Assembly (NCBI GenBank): GCA_001695595.3
Contig: MBPM02000003.1
Location: forward strand, 992,001 to 1,056,000
Length of the DNA: 64,000 bases
Direction of reading: 5' to 3'
Source: Plasmopara viticola
Lineage: Eukaryota; Oomycota; Peronosporomycetes; Peronosporales; Peronosporaceae
A program made the translations under genes and the position numbers. Below are positions 23,957 to 37,500 of this stretch, one piece after another (position 1 is the stretch's first letter; every line of letters begins with the position of its first letter). Under the pieces are notes generated by a model. It did no database searches and was not told the DNA's origin. It saw only the letters and a program-made list of their open reading frames with translations.

Positions 23957-26900
23957 TCGTATGGACTTTAGACAAAAACGAAGGTCAGATACCTGACTTC
24001 ATTCAAACAAAGTGCTATGGCAGTCCCACTGCGCGTTAAATATCAAGACTTACTAATAAGCGGTACGGATAGAGAAAAATCTTAGTAGCCAGGAGGCCCT
24101 ATTCGATTGCTATCAAATATTTGCATTATCATACACCAGCCGAGTTGCTGGCAAGCGTATAAGCAATTGTCTATGTTTTATTTATGATGAACGCTCTTCA
24201 CGATTAAAGTTTGCTTGCGCTAACGCGTCGAGGCGCAGGGAACAGATCTTGTGACCAAGTAGTTTCTTGGCTTCTCATAAGACTACAAATCCATTAAGTG
24301 GTCGTGAGACGGTCTTTGAAAGTACATGTAGCTCTGTTGGTCCTAAAGGAGAAGTCAAATGTCTACAGAGCTTAGCCTCAAAGAAAATAATGCTCTCTGC
24401 AGCAAACCGTCCCTGCAAGCTTTGTTGAGGCAAGAGTGTAGTAATATTTTAGTAAGCCCTTGGCAGTTCTTATTGACTCTGCTCCTTCAGACTATATTGC
24501 ATATGATTGCTAAAAAATTCCGTCATATATTTTTAACGTGTACATTTTCTTTAAGATTAGTGATAGAAATTGGGAATTAGTATGTAAAGTTGCTTTTTTA
24601 AAGCAGTTTCGAACACGGTTTAGTCTTAAGCCTAATATTTTGAATTTGGCGTGCCAGGTGCACTATAAAATCCGAGCTGATCGGAGCCTGAAGACCTTAG
24701 ATACCACTTGTTTTGCTCCCTATATGCTTCGGTAAGGAAAAGATGCGCTATTTGTGCGGACATTGAGTCGAGTCAGTCGACGTGTCGCATGTTGGTATTA
24801 ATAGCGCCGAAAATCATAGTCAGAAGATATGCTCGCAGGCAGAACGTGGTTTGCACACGACCCGATAATCAGTGCTCGAAAAGACGGCATTCAATAAATG
24901 ACACCAATGACGTTGTTGGCTTTTACTTACGAGGCCTTTCGGATACGCGTGAAGTCCTACTGAGCAGCGCTAATCAAGAACAGCGTTTCCTGCATACCAG
25001 GCAGAGAGTAATAAATTTAAGTTACTTTGGGCTAGGCCCTGTGCATGCACGTAGGGCTTCGAGAAGCCCGCTGAGCAGCATTCGTTGCTGACAGCGCTCG
25101 CAGTATCTCGATCGTGACAAGGCCAAAGATTCAGAGCCGCTCAACTGATGTACGAGAGGAAGCACATCTTCCACCGAGTGATTTTTAACGAGTATGCTTT
25201 CGTGAACGTCGCTGCGTCAGCGTTCATTAAGTGATGTCATTTCCTCGACAAAATGACAACACTTGAGTCTTTTTTAGATCGTCGGTCAATTAAAGAGAAG
25301 ATTGCAGTGCACGGCAATCATTGAGCAACTTTCTGAGTCTCGTCTCAAACGAGGAGAATTCGATGTAAACATGTCTTCCAGAAATAGCAATCTTTTGCTA
25401 GGGAAATACCGGTACGGTCGAATCGATGATTAAAATCGAGTCGTGGATACTCTGCTTAAGCCAAATGAGGCGTCTCTGGCGGATTTTTAAGAAATGGTTA
25501 GGGCTGTTAGGGTAATTAAGATAGTGCTCACACCGAGACTACCCTCTCGTCATTGCCTCGCTCAAAAGTCTCCAACCTCTCATTCCGACCAGGCTCCAGG
25601 AATCTAGTCCTCATGAAAGACTAGCGTGACGTCATTTGTATGCGCATTCGATAAAGTTAACGCATATCATCAGATCTTCATGCAAATTAGTAATTGCGGT
25701 CAGCATATGCTTTGATTTTACAACAAAAGCTACCGAATTCACTTGTGACATTGTCTGATAACGCACTTGATCATTTCGAAGTGCGTACGCTTATAAATTC
25801 TTGGATGACATCTTGCCAATACTTGTGCAGAGCACATGTAAAATGTTCGTATTATTACATCTTATATTATCCAAACGTTAAGACGTAAAAACCACGTAAT
25901 GGCTGACGTAAAAAATTACAATATTCACGCACGAGTGGTATTCGAGTGCATGCTTACTGACAGGCTTTACAATAAGGCAACTTAGCGCATTCTCGGCTGA
26001 AGAGCTTCCGCTCCAGGGTGCATTTTTGCAAAAAAATAATCGAAGGGTGGACCTCGCCAAGGTCAAAATCATTTATTGGTCAGTCATTAGGACTAAAAAA
26101 ATCGAAGAAGCTGTCGTTTTGCAAATGTAGCTAGGACACTCACCAGTTTTGTCGTAAAAAATATGCAATGATCGGCACATTCAACACCAATAGGCCTTTG
26201 ACTGAGTCAAGAAAAAATGCTTCAAGTATTGGTTTGATTCAAATTGACCATTTAGTGTCGTTTGTGACAAATTTGATCTTTGCATAAAGCAGACGTTAAA
26301 AGGCAAAACTAGGTTATCGCATCAATATGTTGACAATTTGAGGCTGCCGAAGAAAACCAATCGATGAAATATGTATCCGTAAGCTTCGAACAAACTGCGT
26401 TTGCTAGGCTAGGCGCCGTTTATGATTGTACAGGTCATGCATCACTACCCATTGAGACTAATGCCTTAACGCTTGTAAAGAATGACCAAATGACTGTCTT
26501 CCTTTTGGCATATATATATGAGACCAGAAAGACGTTTTTTTTTCGGCCGACGTCCAGATTGTGAGCTGGCTCATGTCACTACAGTGTCATCGTCCTCAAG
26601 CAGTTTAGTCTGCGCAGCGTATGCGCGAAAAATGTGGGTAGATGCTCTGGATATTGAGAAGTTTTGCAAGACAGCGCGAAAAAGCACGAGGCTACGTCGG
26701 CTCTCGTCATGAGGCTAGATCGCTGTGCTTCGACACTAACTATAGACTCTGAGAAAAATTCCTGATTCATTGCTTAGCGGTTTATGTCGGTCAAAAAAGT
26801 ACTTTTGTGTTTGTAATTTTTTTGTTGTTGGCCGCTCAAGCTGTCTATACATATTACCAAATACGGCTGCGCCGCTAATATTTCGCCTTCGATACTACGC

Positions 26901-28130
26901 TGCTAACAGTCAAAGGGTAAGGCCTTTGCGTTTGGCATGCCGAAAAATGAGCAAACAACACGGTATTATGGTCTTTGCTGACTGGTTAACTAAAAAATTA
27001 TTCGGCAAATGTGCTGAACACTTTCGAAGGTGTCGACACTCCTCGACCATGTCGTCCTACAACATGTACTCCAAAAGTCAATAACCTCGATCCGGATGGG
27101 TATAAATTGAAAGGATGCTCTCAAGAAGTTAGGACCTTAGTCGGACATGTCCACAACAGATGGTCCGCATATCAATGAAGCTTGATAGACTTGAACTGTC
27201 AAGCGGCTTACTGAGATAAGCTCTCTTTTCAGAAGAAAGCAAGTGGAAGACTTTTTGTCAAAAAAGTTGGTATCTTGAGACTGTGTGCGACAAAGTAATA
27301 AGAGTCAGAAGGAAAAAAAACAGATGAGCACTTAAAAATTGAAGATATGGCATATTTAGAGACCAGTCCACACATATAGTTTCTGCTGTCACTTTGACGA
27401 AATAGTGTCCGCGCTTTTTTGAGGCGGGCATAGTGTATACGCTTAAGATGTCAAAACGAATGCCAGCACCCTATGCTCCACGTAAGTTTGCTAAGACATT
27501 ATTAACACTTGGGCCAGACAAACGCAAAAGCATTGGCGTCAAAATGTACGACACACGCACGATCGCAATGGTCGCCCTGCCAAATGGTTGGTTATTGAGG
27601 GCTTCAAGGGACACAAGTCGACGACTCTATTGTTGAGTAAAGCGATTAAGTGACATGCAAGGACTGGCCGGCCAAGGCGTATAAGTCGTCGAAGAGTGGC
27701 TCCTAATCATGTGGCTGTTGTTTTTGGCCCCACGGGCCTAGCAAAAAACTCTCATATAGTACTTTCGACACATCACGCTATGAGCTTACAACGACGATGC
27801 ACTTGAATGGCTATTCACGCACACCTAAGCACGCAACGATATGTCGCTGCATTCGTCTGCATTGCCTTAAGAGTCCGCGACAAGCGGTTACGATCTCCTA
27901 GCTAAGTGAATATTGCTTGGGTCAAGAGGGTGTTATTACGGAGCATAGCATCAGTTGATGTATGGTGTGCCTCCCTCTTTTTATCGCCACCACTTTAAAT
28001 TGGGCAGAAAGGGGGGGGGCTCAAGACTTGCTGGAAATAAAGTGCTGATAAGAGTCAAAACACGTAATGTGCAAGTAATTCCGATTTTGCTACACTTAAA
28101 GCCAACTAATACTAGATGTATGTATAACAG

Positions 28131-28456
28131 TTTTCGGAAAAGGTTGGGGTGACGCCCTCCTTCCAAGCGCGGGGGCTAAATGCTCGCGCGCTTCGGGCAG
28201 GTGCTCTCGGGCATCTGCAGGTCTCTAACGAGTCTCACCCTCGACGCGACGGTCTCCAGCACTAGGGCGCCACCTGGGCTCTTACCAAGTCAGAACTACA
28301 CAAAATAATGGAAGACCTACACGGCCTCGGTGCTGGCTGCACTGCCCGCCGAACGAGACTCGACGTATGCGGACACCACTCTATGCCGTGGACTAGCCAT
28401 AGAGCCTAGCACGTGCATAACTTGGCAACGCGATAACGTAATACAATACAATACAA
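28131..28456 (+). mobile_element. ~325 bp SINE-like retroposed element, copy 1
   Basis: This element is flanked by a perfect 10-base direct repeat TGTATAACAG (28121-28130 and 28457-28466), the mark of retroposition. It closely matches, in inverted orientation, the element at 51824-52148. Both share the start GGAAAAGGTTGGGGTGACG and the end CAACGCGATAACGTAATAC. The 3' end is a short tail of AATAC-type repeats. No A or B box is obvious. The identical 5' point in two copies argues for a short non-autonomous element rather than a randomly truncated LINE. Confidence 0.65.
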
Positions 28457-30332
28457 TGTATAACAGCACAACGTACAGGAAGTAACAATATTTAAAGCAT
28501 CCGCTTACTTTTCATGACGAAGTACAAAGCCATGATGGAACTTGATGGCTTCCTTCTTGTTAATAAGTCTATGAGCATGACGTCGATACGCATTGAATGA
28601 TAAGTTATTACTTTTCTAACGTTTTCACTGAAAAAACCGTTCGGAGGGCATATTCTCTTATAAAAAGTATCTCAAGTTAACGATCATTAAATACTCGTAT
28701 ATTGTCCACGCCAAGTGGCTGTAAGAAGTATGGCATGTAAGGCAGCACGAACATGTCCGCGTAATAGCTCATACTCTATATGCGCAAATTGATCATACAG
28801 AAAAAAGAGTTGTGATTGTACAGCCCAAAGCATCAAAGTAAGTCTCTTCAGCCGATACGTAAACAAAAGTCCGTTAATGTTTAATGTATTTGATATCGCA
28901 CACACTGAGCCTCGCGGTGCATCGTCCATCTACTCCAACATTCTGCGTTGACCTTGTGGAAATTGACTGGTAGAAGTCCGCCTTCGTAGGCTTAAATGCA
29001 GCCCATAATGCTCAATAATTTTCCATCGAACGAGCACTGCACACTAGCCAGCAGCCTTAATTACAAATTTTCAATTTGTTTCAATTTCACATTTTGAGAC
29101 GGGCGATCATGCAGCTCCGATAAAATCCACTAGTAGTGATGCACTGCTTCCACTATATATATTTAGCTCGATGTCTCTTAAGTATACGTGCGTGGTGCTA
29201 TTCTCAAACTCCAAAGTCCAGCCCGAGACAAAGCTGCGGTCAAAAAAGGTGTTTGTCGAACACAATGGCCGCTTGTCAAATTATAAACCGGAGCTCGGCA
29301 TGTTTCGCAAGCAGCGCGGTGCTCGATCACTTCTAAAAACGCTTGCTCATTCCCTTCAAACGATATACCACCACAGGGGGCTACTCGTGACAAGGATCTT
29401 GGTCTGGAGCGCAACCGCGACGATTCCTCATTCTCGACACTCTTCGCAACCTGCACATTGTTGCACATTGACATGCCAACTTTGATAAGCTGCATTGCAA
29501 ATGAAAGTCATATTAAGTTTAGAAAATGGAGAAAGGAGGGTGGGAAGCTGCCGAAGATTAAAGTAATGCCAAAAAGTTGGTTCGAAAGTAAAAGAGTCGC
29601 ACGAGGAATTGCGTGCGATGTCCACAAACAAACCAGCTCGTAATTTAGAGATTTTTTAATAAATGTATTAAGCACAGCACGGGCGTATACATCGCGAAAA
29701 ATTTACCAACCTATTTTTACGTATACTTAGAAGCAGGAGAAATGAACCTTTAAACTGGCGCCGAAACGGCGTCCAACGACCCGCTTTGCTCGCGCTATAA
29801 CGACAGGGTATCTAAAGAGCAATTACTGGTGCTGGGCCATGTGCGCCGCAAACGATAAATGTCGCTAAGTGCCGATATCGATGATTAGTTTGTTCAACTT
29901 ATATTATGTTTGGGTGGAAGAAAGAGCAAAGGTTGAGTACTGATCGTACCATATTGTTCCGCCTAGCCGGAAAAAGAGTCAGAAATGCGCCAGAAAGAAA
30001 AAACCAAAAGTAGGGCCTCTAGCTTCTTATAACCCAGCGTAAGGGTTCTTCGCACGTGCAAAGGAAAGCCGGGTTCGAAATAACTGACTCGCTTGCGCTC
30101 TCAATCGTCCCCTCGATAGCTCCCCGAAAAACGGAGCGAAGAAGTGTTCGTGTGTGTGTGTGTGAGTGCACTCGAGCATTTACCGCAGCATTATCAACCA
30201 CTCGAGGCGGACTTTATTCTCGGACGTGCATTGTTCGTTCGTTCCCGTCGTGGACTTAAGGTTTGGAGCGAGGCGCCTGTAGACAGCGCGTCGACGCTGC
30301 GGGGACCACAGCAGGAAGCTTAGAGATCGTTC

Positions 30333-33287
30333 ATGTCAAGGCCACATAGCGCAGGCACGCCGTTTCAACGCTCTGTATCTGTCAACGGCGACTCGCGCCA
30401 CCATCGAGGCACGCCCGTCTTGGAAGAATTTACTTATATGAACGCATTTAGCCCACCGTGTACCGGCTCGTACGCCTTGGAGACACCACCTCAGCCCGAC
30501 AGCAATGCAAGTTCAGATGGACGCCGTCTGATGCGTTCACTTCCACCCGTGGACCAAAACGGCTCGTTTCGGCTGCGCCGTGGTACTGCTAGTGGCGTGG
30601 TCACCGTGGATAATAGTACCACAATCAGTAGCTCGAGCGGAAATTTTGCCGACGCCTTGAGCCTGAACAATGCGATGAATACCACGCCTCAGCAGCCCCT
30701 CATTTCGACCCCGCGTGCCACGCAAAAGAACATTGTCCGCGTCATTGACAAAGACATGACACAGCAATTTCGTGGCCGGTCCAAGTCTGCGGGTCAAGGG
30801 CGGATTCGCTGGTTTGAGAATCGCAAATCGCAACTTTTGGGTTTTTGTCTTACCATGGCCTTCCTTGGTGTGTCTGTCGCCATGTACAAGTATCGCTGGA
30901 CTGGCCTCATTGCAGGTTCAGTGAATACCATCATCTGTGGCTCTGCTGTCGTCGTGACCTATTGTCGCAAGAAACAGTGGCATCAACATCCGAACCCGAT
31001 CGTTCACAATCGCTCCGTCTTGAGTATTTTCATGGCCATTTGCTTGCTCTTGAACGTTCTCGTGGACTTTGACCCGAGTGGCAGTAACACGGATTGCAAA
31101 CGACTCGCAGGGATTACGGAATTTTTCTTCTTTACCGGCGAAGCATGGGGTCTTGTCATGGCGTGCGATCTTTTCTTTTCGCTCACAAGTCCGTTCACAA
31201 GCTACAAGCGACTCATGAAGTTTTATCATTTGTGGGTCTGGCTAGGAGGGCTTATCATGGGCGTCATTACGTACTCGGTCCAGGGTGCTGGCGGGTTCTT
31301 TACCGTTGATGGGCAGTCAATGACGTACGAATCCGACACGGACACGGTCATTGGCTTTTGTCTTGCGTCATCGCGCATTTGCTGCGATCAAGGGGAAACG
31401 TGTCCGGACGATGTGCAGAAATGCTCGACTACGGCGAGTTTCTTGAATGCACAGAAATGGCCTTGGATTCTAATCTATGCCTTTGTGCTGCTCGTGCTCT
31501 TTGTGTCGGTGTGGTACGTTGTTGTTTGATTTGTGCGATTAAAATGGGTGATTGACTTGTTAATCTGACATGATTAGTGTTCTGACGTTGGCTTGGCACC
31601 GTCTTTACCTTCGTGGCGTCCCGAAGACGTACAACATCCGTCTTCGTGTTTTGAACTACATTTCCTTGTACGTATACTCACGGATATGTACGCGAGTGAG
31701 TGCTTGGCTTGACATTCTCTGTTATTACTTGCAATGACTCTAGTTTCACGGGCGCTTATGTCTTTTACTGGCTCCTGTTATTGTTGCTGTACATGTGTGC
31801 ATACTTTTTATCGACCAAGAGCACTTCGTCGAACTCGAGGGATGTTGCTCAAGTGTTGCGCCAGCTGGTCATTTTCTTGATTTCATCCAAGGGCTATTTA
31901 GATTATGTCATTTGGTTTGCAGTGAACAACATTGAACGAAAAGGGGGAAATGGACGCCAGGATTTTGCAGATGTCGATGTTGATTTGAGCCCACAAGTGA
32001 ATACAGCATTGCGATCAGAGATCTTGTACTACACCACCTCTGGAATTAAGGCCTCCGTTCGCGCGGTGACTGACGAACTCATTTCAATACCGATCTCTGG
32101 GGAAGGCGAAGCGGGCAAGTCTATCAAATTTTGGTCTTTTTGCCCCACTTCGTTTCGAAACATCCGTCTGACCTTTGGAATTAGCGACGCGGATTACATT
32201 CAGATGTTTGGCGCGACTACTAAGGAGCGATTTAGTGAAGGTCGAAGTGGTGCCTTTATGTTTTACACGTCGGATGAAAGCGTGATTGTCAAGACCATGT
32301 CGCCGGAAGAGTGTGCGTTCTTGCGCAAGATTGCACGCAACTATGAGGCCTATATGACGAGCAATCCCGACACTTTATTAACGCGATTTTACGGATGCCA
32401 TTCCGTCTCTCTATATGGCAAGATGTATTACTTTGTAGTCATGTGTAACTTGTTTGCGGACACGGATGTTGTACACCATCGTTACGATATAAAAGGCTCA
32501 TGGGTCGACCGCAACGCCAAAGTACCCAGCCCTGGAGACAAGACCGCGTGTCGTTACTGTAACGCATCGTACACGTTTGGCAGCACTAAAAATCAGGAAT
32601 GCGGTGACGGTATGAATTTTCACGAGCCCGACATCGTTCTAAAGGATAATGACTTGATGACCAAGATTCGAATAGCTCCCGGCACGGCCCATCGCATTTA
32701 CGACCAAATTCACAAAGACAGTGATTTCTTGTGCTCGCAGGGCATTATGGATTACAGTTTACTTATGGGCATTCAAAGCTCCGAGTACTTTGTGGACACG
32801 AGCCAATTACCTCGAAATCGTCGCGATCTGCTCTTTACGCAACCCGCGACGAGCGTTGCCGGTCCATCGCTCTACCATTTTGGCATTATTGACTTTTTAC
32901 AGCAGTGGTGCGTTTTGAATTATCATTCTCGTGTTAATGCAGCTGACCCTATTTTTTATGGCTATTGTGAACAGGACGTTGGAAAAGAAGATGGAGCGTT
33001 TTTACAAGACTGTAGTCAAGCGGAAGGACCCTGAAGGTGTTTCAGCGTTGCCACCAAAGCCGTACAAATTTCGTTTTCAGCAGAAAATGTCGCGCATATT
33101 TGCACTGTCGACGCATACGCGCGCCGAGAACGACACAGCGTTTAATCACAATTATCCGACCTTGATCGATGTATTGGACCAGGGCAACTTTGATGCTCAA
33201 CGGCACAACACGTTTCCTAGCAACTCGATTATGGACCAGCGACCGGTGTTTAATCCGGATCTGCAGCAGGACATTCGACTGGTGTAG
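30333..33287 (+). CDS. GPCR-phosphatidylinositol phosphate kinase fusion (GK protein)
   Basis: Four exons (30333-31513, 31578-31667, 31744-32907, 32975-33287) encode 915 residues. A polar, Ser-rich N-terminus of ~165 residues precedes a seven-helix membrane region (about 168-450, for example GFCLTMAFLGVSVAM, IFMAICLLLNVLV, WLLLLLLYMCAYFL) with Cys-rich extracellular loops. The C-terminal half is a PIP kinase domain: GRSGAFMFYTSDESVIVKTM (nucleotide-binding loop and Lys), YDIKGSWVDR, MDYSLLMGI and GIIDFLQQW. PIP kinases make PI(4,5)P2 or its isomers; here the activity may be coupled directly to a receptor. This GPCR-PIPK architecture is characteristic of oomycetes (and of Dictyostelium RpkA). 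The ligand is unknown. The last intron was placed so that IIDFLQQW runs into TLEKKMERFYKTVV, as in other PIP kinases. Coatomer zeta lies 154 bp downstream. Confidence 0.9.
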
Positions 33288-33441
33288 GTGTTATATCATT
33301 AGCGTGCGAGGGACTTAGGTGAACAGATAGTGCTTGCTTAACCTCTAAAATTAAGGTGGGGACTGTAAAAGAGATGTGTACTTTAGACCAATCAGATCGA
33401 CCCACATAAACCGTAGCTTCCTTGCACACTTTGCTGTTAAT

Positions 33442-34548
33442 ATGGTAAAGGTAAGGAGGGCCTCATCGCTTTCATGGAGCTTTAGAACTAGAGATGCGCA
33501 TACGCATGCATTTGATACTTAACAGACGACTTTCCTGACGTGATTAACCACTCGGTTTCTTCGTGGCTGCACTTTAGACGGCATCTCCGAGCGTGAAAGC
33601 GATCTTTATCTTGGACAGCGATGGCCATCGCGTGTGTGCCAAGTATTACGACAAGTCGTACCCGACGCAAAAGGAGCAGCTTGCACTTGAGAAAAAGCTG
33701 TACACCAAGACTAAGAATTCCAGCTCTCGTTCGGAAGGTGTGAACATGTTAATAGCGACGTTAGCGACGGTTCTCTAATCGCGGTCGCAAACGTATTTGT
33801 TTTGCCAGCCGACATTATTCTAATTGAGAATATTGTGAGTGTGTACCGATGTGGATCCGATACGACGATGCATGTAATTGGCTCGGCTTCGGAGGTGGGT
33901 TTTGCTTTTGAAGCAGTAGAATGAGACGAGCTAATGTATTGGTGGTGGCGATGATCATTTTTTGTAGAACGAGCTCATTCTGTTGACGGTCCTTAGCTCA
34001 TCTTTCGACACAGTGAGCAACTTGCTCAAGTACGTATGCTGCTGGTTGCTGTTAAACTTATGTGACATTAAACACAAATCTTAGAGGACGGATGGACAGG
34101 CATGTCATGCTAGACAACATTGAGCTAGTGCTGCTCACGTTTGACGAAGTTGTCGACGGCGGGTAAGATAGCTTAAATTGCACATAGATACGGAATTATC
34201 TGATAACGAATCGACTTGGTACTTCAGAATCATTTTGGAAGTTGACACACCATCACTTTCGAACCGTGTGCTTATGCGCGTAAGATTCTTGCGTTTCGGC
34301 CAACGGCTTTGGAGTGCACAGAAGCAAAGCTGTAATTTGACACATCTGGTTTGTTTTATTTGTTCAGGGTATTGACAACGAAGTACCGATGGCAGAACTT
34401 ACCATTTCACAGGTTAGTGGGATAACGTTCGTCTGCTGGGGCGCTTTTTACCGATTAATAAGGGTGTTAATATTCTGACATGGCTTTTTTACTCTGGTAG
34501 GCTTTCGCTTCGGCTCGCGAGCAATTTTCTCGCTCCTTTCGCAGCTAG
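33442..34548 (+). CDS. COPZ: Coatomer subunit zeta (COPI coat)
   Basis: Eight exons (33442-33450, 33578-33737, 33809-33894, 33968-34029, 34085-34162, 34228-34279, 34368-34412, 34501-34548) sum to 179 residues, the usual zeta-COP length. The protein is a small longin-like subunit of the COPI coat, which sorts cargo in Golgi-to-ER and intra-Golgi vesicles. Diagnostic motifs are VKAIFILDSDGHRVCAKYYD, YPTQKEQLALEKKL, HVIGSASENELILLTVLS, LLTFDEVVDGGIILEVD and the C-terminal AFASAREQFSRSF. The first coding exon is only nine bases (M-V-K), placed because an AAG|GTAAGG donor lies at the right phase before the acceptor at 33577. That start is the least certain part; everything from exon 2 onward is clear. 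Confidence 0.9.
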
Positions 34549-37500
34549 TCGACATTGTGCAAGCCAAATTTAAAGAATTTCATGAATACGAATTTTGGCT
34601 GCTGCTGTTGTAAGGTCGCTTTTTCGGAACGCGATACGGTGTTTGTAACTCAACAATGGAATTTTTTATTAATTTTCGAGCCAAATGATACTTTCGGTAA
34701 ACAGCCGCCTCCTTTCAGCAGTACCCCTAAACTATAATAATGATCTATGATCGGCTGGATCAAAGGATATAGAACCTTTGCAACGCAAAAAACCTCGCAT
34801 GCATGGAAGCTAATAATTTGATAACAATCGCGACAGAGGATCATTGTTTTAAAAAGCTGGTTTAATATTCGTGCAAAAAACCTTGCCATAGGGTTTGGGG
34901 TCGAGGGGGGGCTGGTTAGCGGCTCCCTTGAGATGAAAAACTTGTTGAAAAGATGAGGAAAAGATCATTATTAACTACTTGGAACGCCGCAGCGCGTGCT
35001 ACCTGCTGCTTGCTCTTCCGCTTTCTATTTGACTGATTCTGACGACGAAAGAAGGCTTAAATACATTGAAAAGCGACAATATTTAAGCTTTTGAAATGGG
35101 GCTTGGTACTCACTATTTTCTTCAGCGAGATCGACAACGGCCAAAGCAATTGAGCGTATTCCTTCGTGAATTTTTAGCATAGGAAGAACTCTTTAAAGGA
35201 TTTTCTGGGTGTTGTTCGTTTCCATGTGCATACACATTGCCAGTTCAAGATATTGACGCAATTTAGTCGGATTTCTTGTCGTCGTCCATACGCAGATAAG
35301 ACTTGAACTTTTGGGTCGTGTTTGGCTAGTGTTGTTGCGCAAACATAATTTGCATGTGTTGACATAATGCTAGATGCACTTCGTCATTTTTGTCTAATAG
35401 TACACGTGCTCAGACGCAATAGAGCCACAACTAAGCGTATATTTGCTTTTTGAAGTGCTAAGATCATGTACGGCCATAGATACGTGCGTACTGACCGTGT
35501 TCATCACAAAAAAGACATGTGTCAACCGTTTATGAGCATTCACCCAGTTCGTGTCCGTAACACAAAACCCGGCTTGGTAGGTTTTGAAAGATCCAGGGTA
35601 GTTTGTCGTTACAAAATCTTGGCTCTCATAGATGACACGATTTCCAGACGTTTACAACAGAAATATACTGTCATAGCACGTACTTAATTTTGACTAATCA
35701 ATTTGCCCAGAACTGCCATTTGTCGGTGCACAGATAATCCACTTCCTGATGTTGGTGTACAGACTGCTCTCGTGCATAGCTTGAGAGGTCTGATTGAAGT
35801 GCTTAAAGTGTCTTTCTATTGCAAGGAAAACATTACTCCACCAGTTGGGCTTTGGCACGACTAAAATTCGTTAGAGCTTTTCATTCAACCATCATGCACG
35901 GCCTTTGGCTCGCTGGAGTTTATTTTCCTTCAAAATCACTTCCGAATTTGCTTTAAGCAACTAGAACTCTACCTCTTTCACCAACTTCACCTCGCTCGCC
36001 CCCAAGCGGTTATTTCTGAAAAAGGCCTCAAAGTATATCGGCGCAAAGTTGCGGAGCGGGCGCGAGAATATCCGATACCATGGGATTGAACCGGTCCGCA
36101 CTGTTTTAAAAAATTTCCGGCATCAGGATTGCTTATCAAGGCATGCCTCTAAAGTCAGCGGAATCTTAATCGGTATATAATAGATGCCATCGTTCAGATT
36201 TAAAGTATGAACCTCCACTTATGAAGTCAAAGACTATGATTTTGTGAAAAAGTGGAGTTTGTGTGTGTTGCTGGTGTGGTGACGTCGTCTAGCTCGCTTT
36301 AAGCGCGGGGTATGCACTGCTCTCTTGTGAGTTTACCTGAGCACGAAGAAAAGCTTAGCCCGCATTTCGGCGAATTTGATGAGCTCTTTGAATTAGTTTT
36401 GTGAAACAGTCATTGTTGTGTCGCATAAATTATACATGCGCAACATAAATGTGCCTCTTCCAGCTTAAAGTTTACTCTGAATCTTGTGAGGAAAGACCTC
36501 CGCAAAGTCACCGGACGGTGTTGTATTCTAATTTCATTTTTTTATGCTCTTGAAAAAAAATAACAGTGCTCTTTGCGCAAAGACTATATATCATTTCTTT
36601 CTAGTCGCGGTAGCGACTCTTTGATGCCACTTAAGTGTATGATCGTGATAAGCACGCAAACTTGCTTCCCATCATCTGTCTTTTATCTAAAGAGAAACAA
36701 GATGCTTGAATGACAAAGCGTCAGGAATTGTTCGCGCGACTTCAGATGTTAAGGTGCTCTATGCGACTTCCTTTACGTGCCTAACTATGTGTATCGCCTC
36801 ATGTGAATCACAACATTGTTTGTGTACAAGCCTGGTTAAGGAGTGAGGTTTGAGGTTTGGATCGATCCAAAGCTTGGACCTTTAGCTGAACAGAGAAATT
36901 CTCTTTGAGATACGGCAAGTCTTTGTCGACTGTGTCAATAGTGTTCAATTTCCGCGTGGACGCTAGGAAGAGCCCTTTTGAATTGCGATAATTTGTTGGA
37001 GCATTCTCTTAAAGACTGCTTATTGCGCAAGAAACTCTCACCTTTTACTTTGTGGACTATGCTTAACTGTCTTGTAGGTCAAGAGACCCGATTCGACTGA
37101 TTTTTCTTAGCACAAAAGCCCCTTCTCAGTCGTCATCCCTCAATGCGGGAGTCTCTTTTCTCAGCCGCGTACATTTTTTCGCAGAGCTTTGTTGAAAACT
37201 CCAGCGACACGACGTCAGTCGTGCAGAGAAAGCTGTAAATCTTTTTGCACGTTGTGCGTGTCATTAGCTTGCCGAACACTGTGACGTGAAGCTATCCTCT
37301 TGGTGCAACCACGAGATCAATGAGCATTTCACTTCACGTCGTAATGAAGCCAGACTGATTTAGTCGTCATTTCTGTGGAAACAGTCGAGCTTATACAGAA
37401 GTGACGGCCCGCTTCGAGGTACGCGTTACAGCCGATCGTCGACATGAATGACGACGACTTTGCCGAAACGTTTACAAGCCAGAATTTTTGATGGAAGCTT

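Larger units (their letters stand above)
16940..30332. other. 13 kb gene desert with decayed repeats
   Basis: No ORF in this stretch shows a known domain in intact form. It holds a tRNA-like fragment (~17105-17150), a decayed Gypsy reverse-transcriptase relic (19496-19800), a tRNA-derived SINE (23638-23956) and a ~325 bp retroposed element (28131-28456). A short (TG)n run lies at 30151-30164, just upstream of the GPCR-PIPK gene. The remainder is AT-leaning with frequent stops in all frames. It is probably old mobile-element sequence that I cannot classify by eye. Confidence 0.6.

Noticed and set aside
24708..25091. 127-codon forward ORF
   Set aside because: Composition resembles translated repeat DNA (high Arg, Ser, Cys), and no domain is visible.
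30151..30164. (TG)7 run
   Set aside because: A simple microsatellite upstream of the GPCR-PIPK gene; no regulatory role can be argued.
36075..36100. B-box-like GGTTCAATCCC on the minus strand
   Set aside because: No A box at the right distance and no tRNA-like fold.
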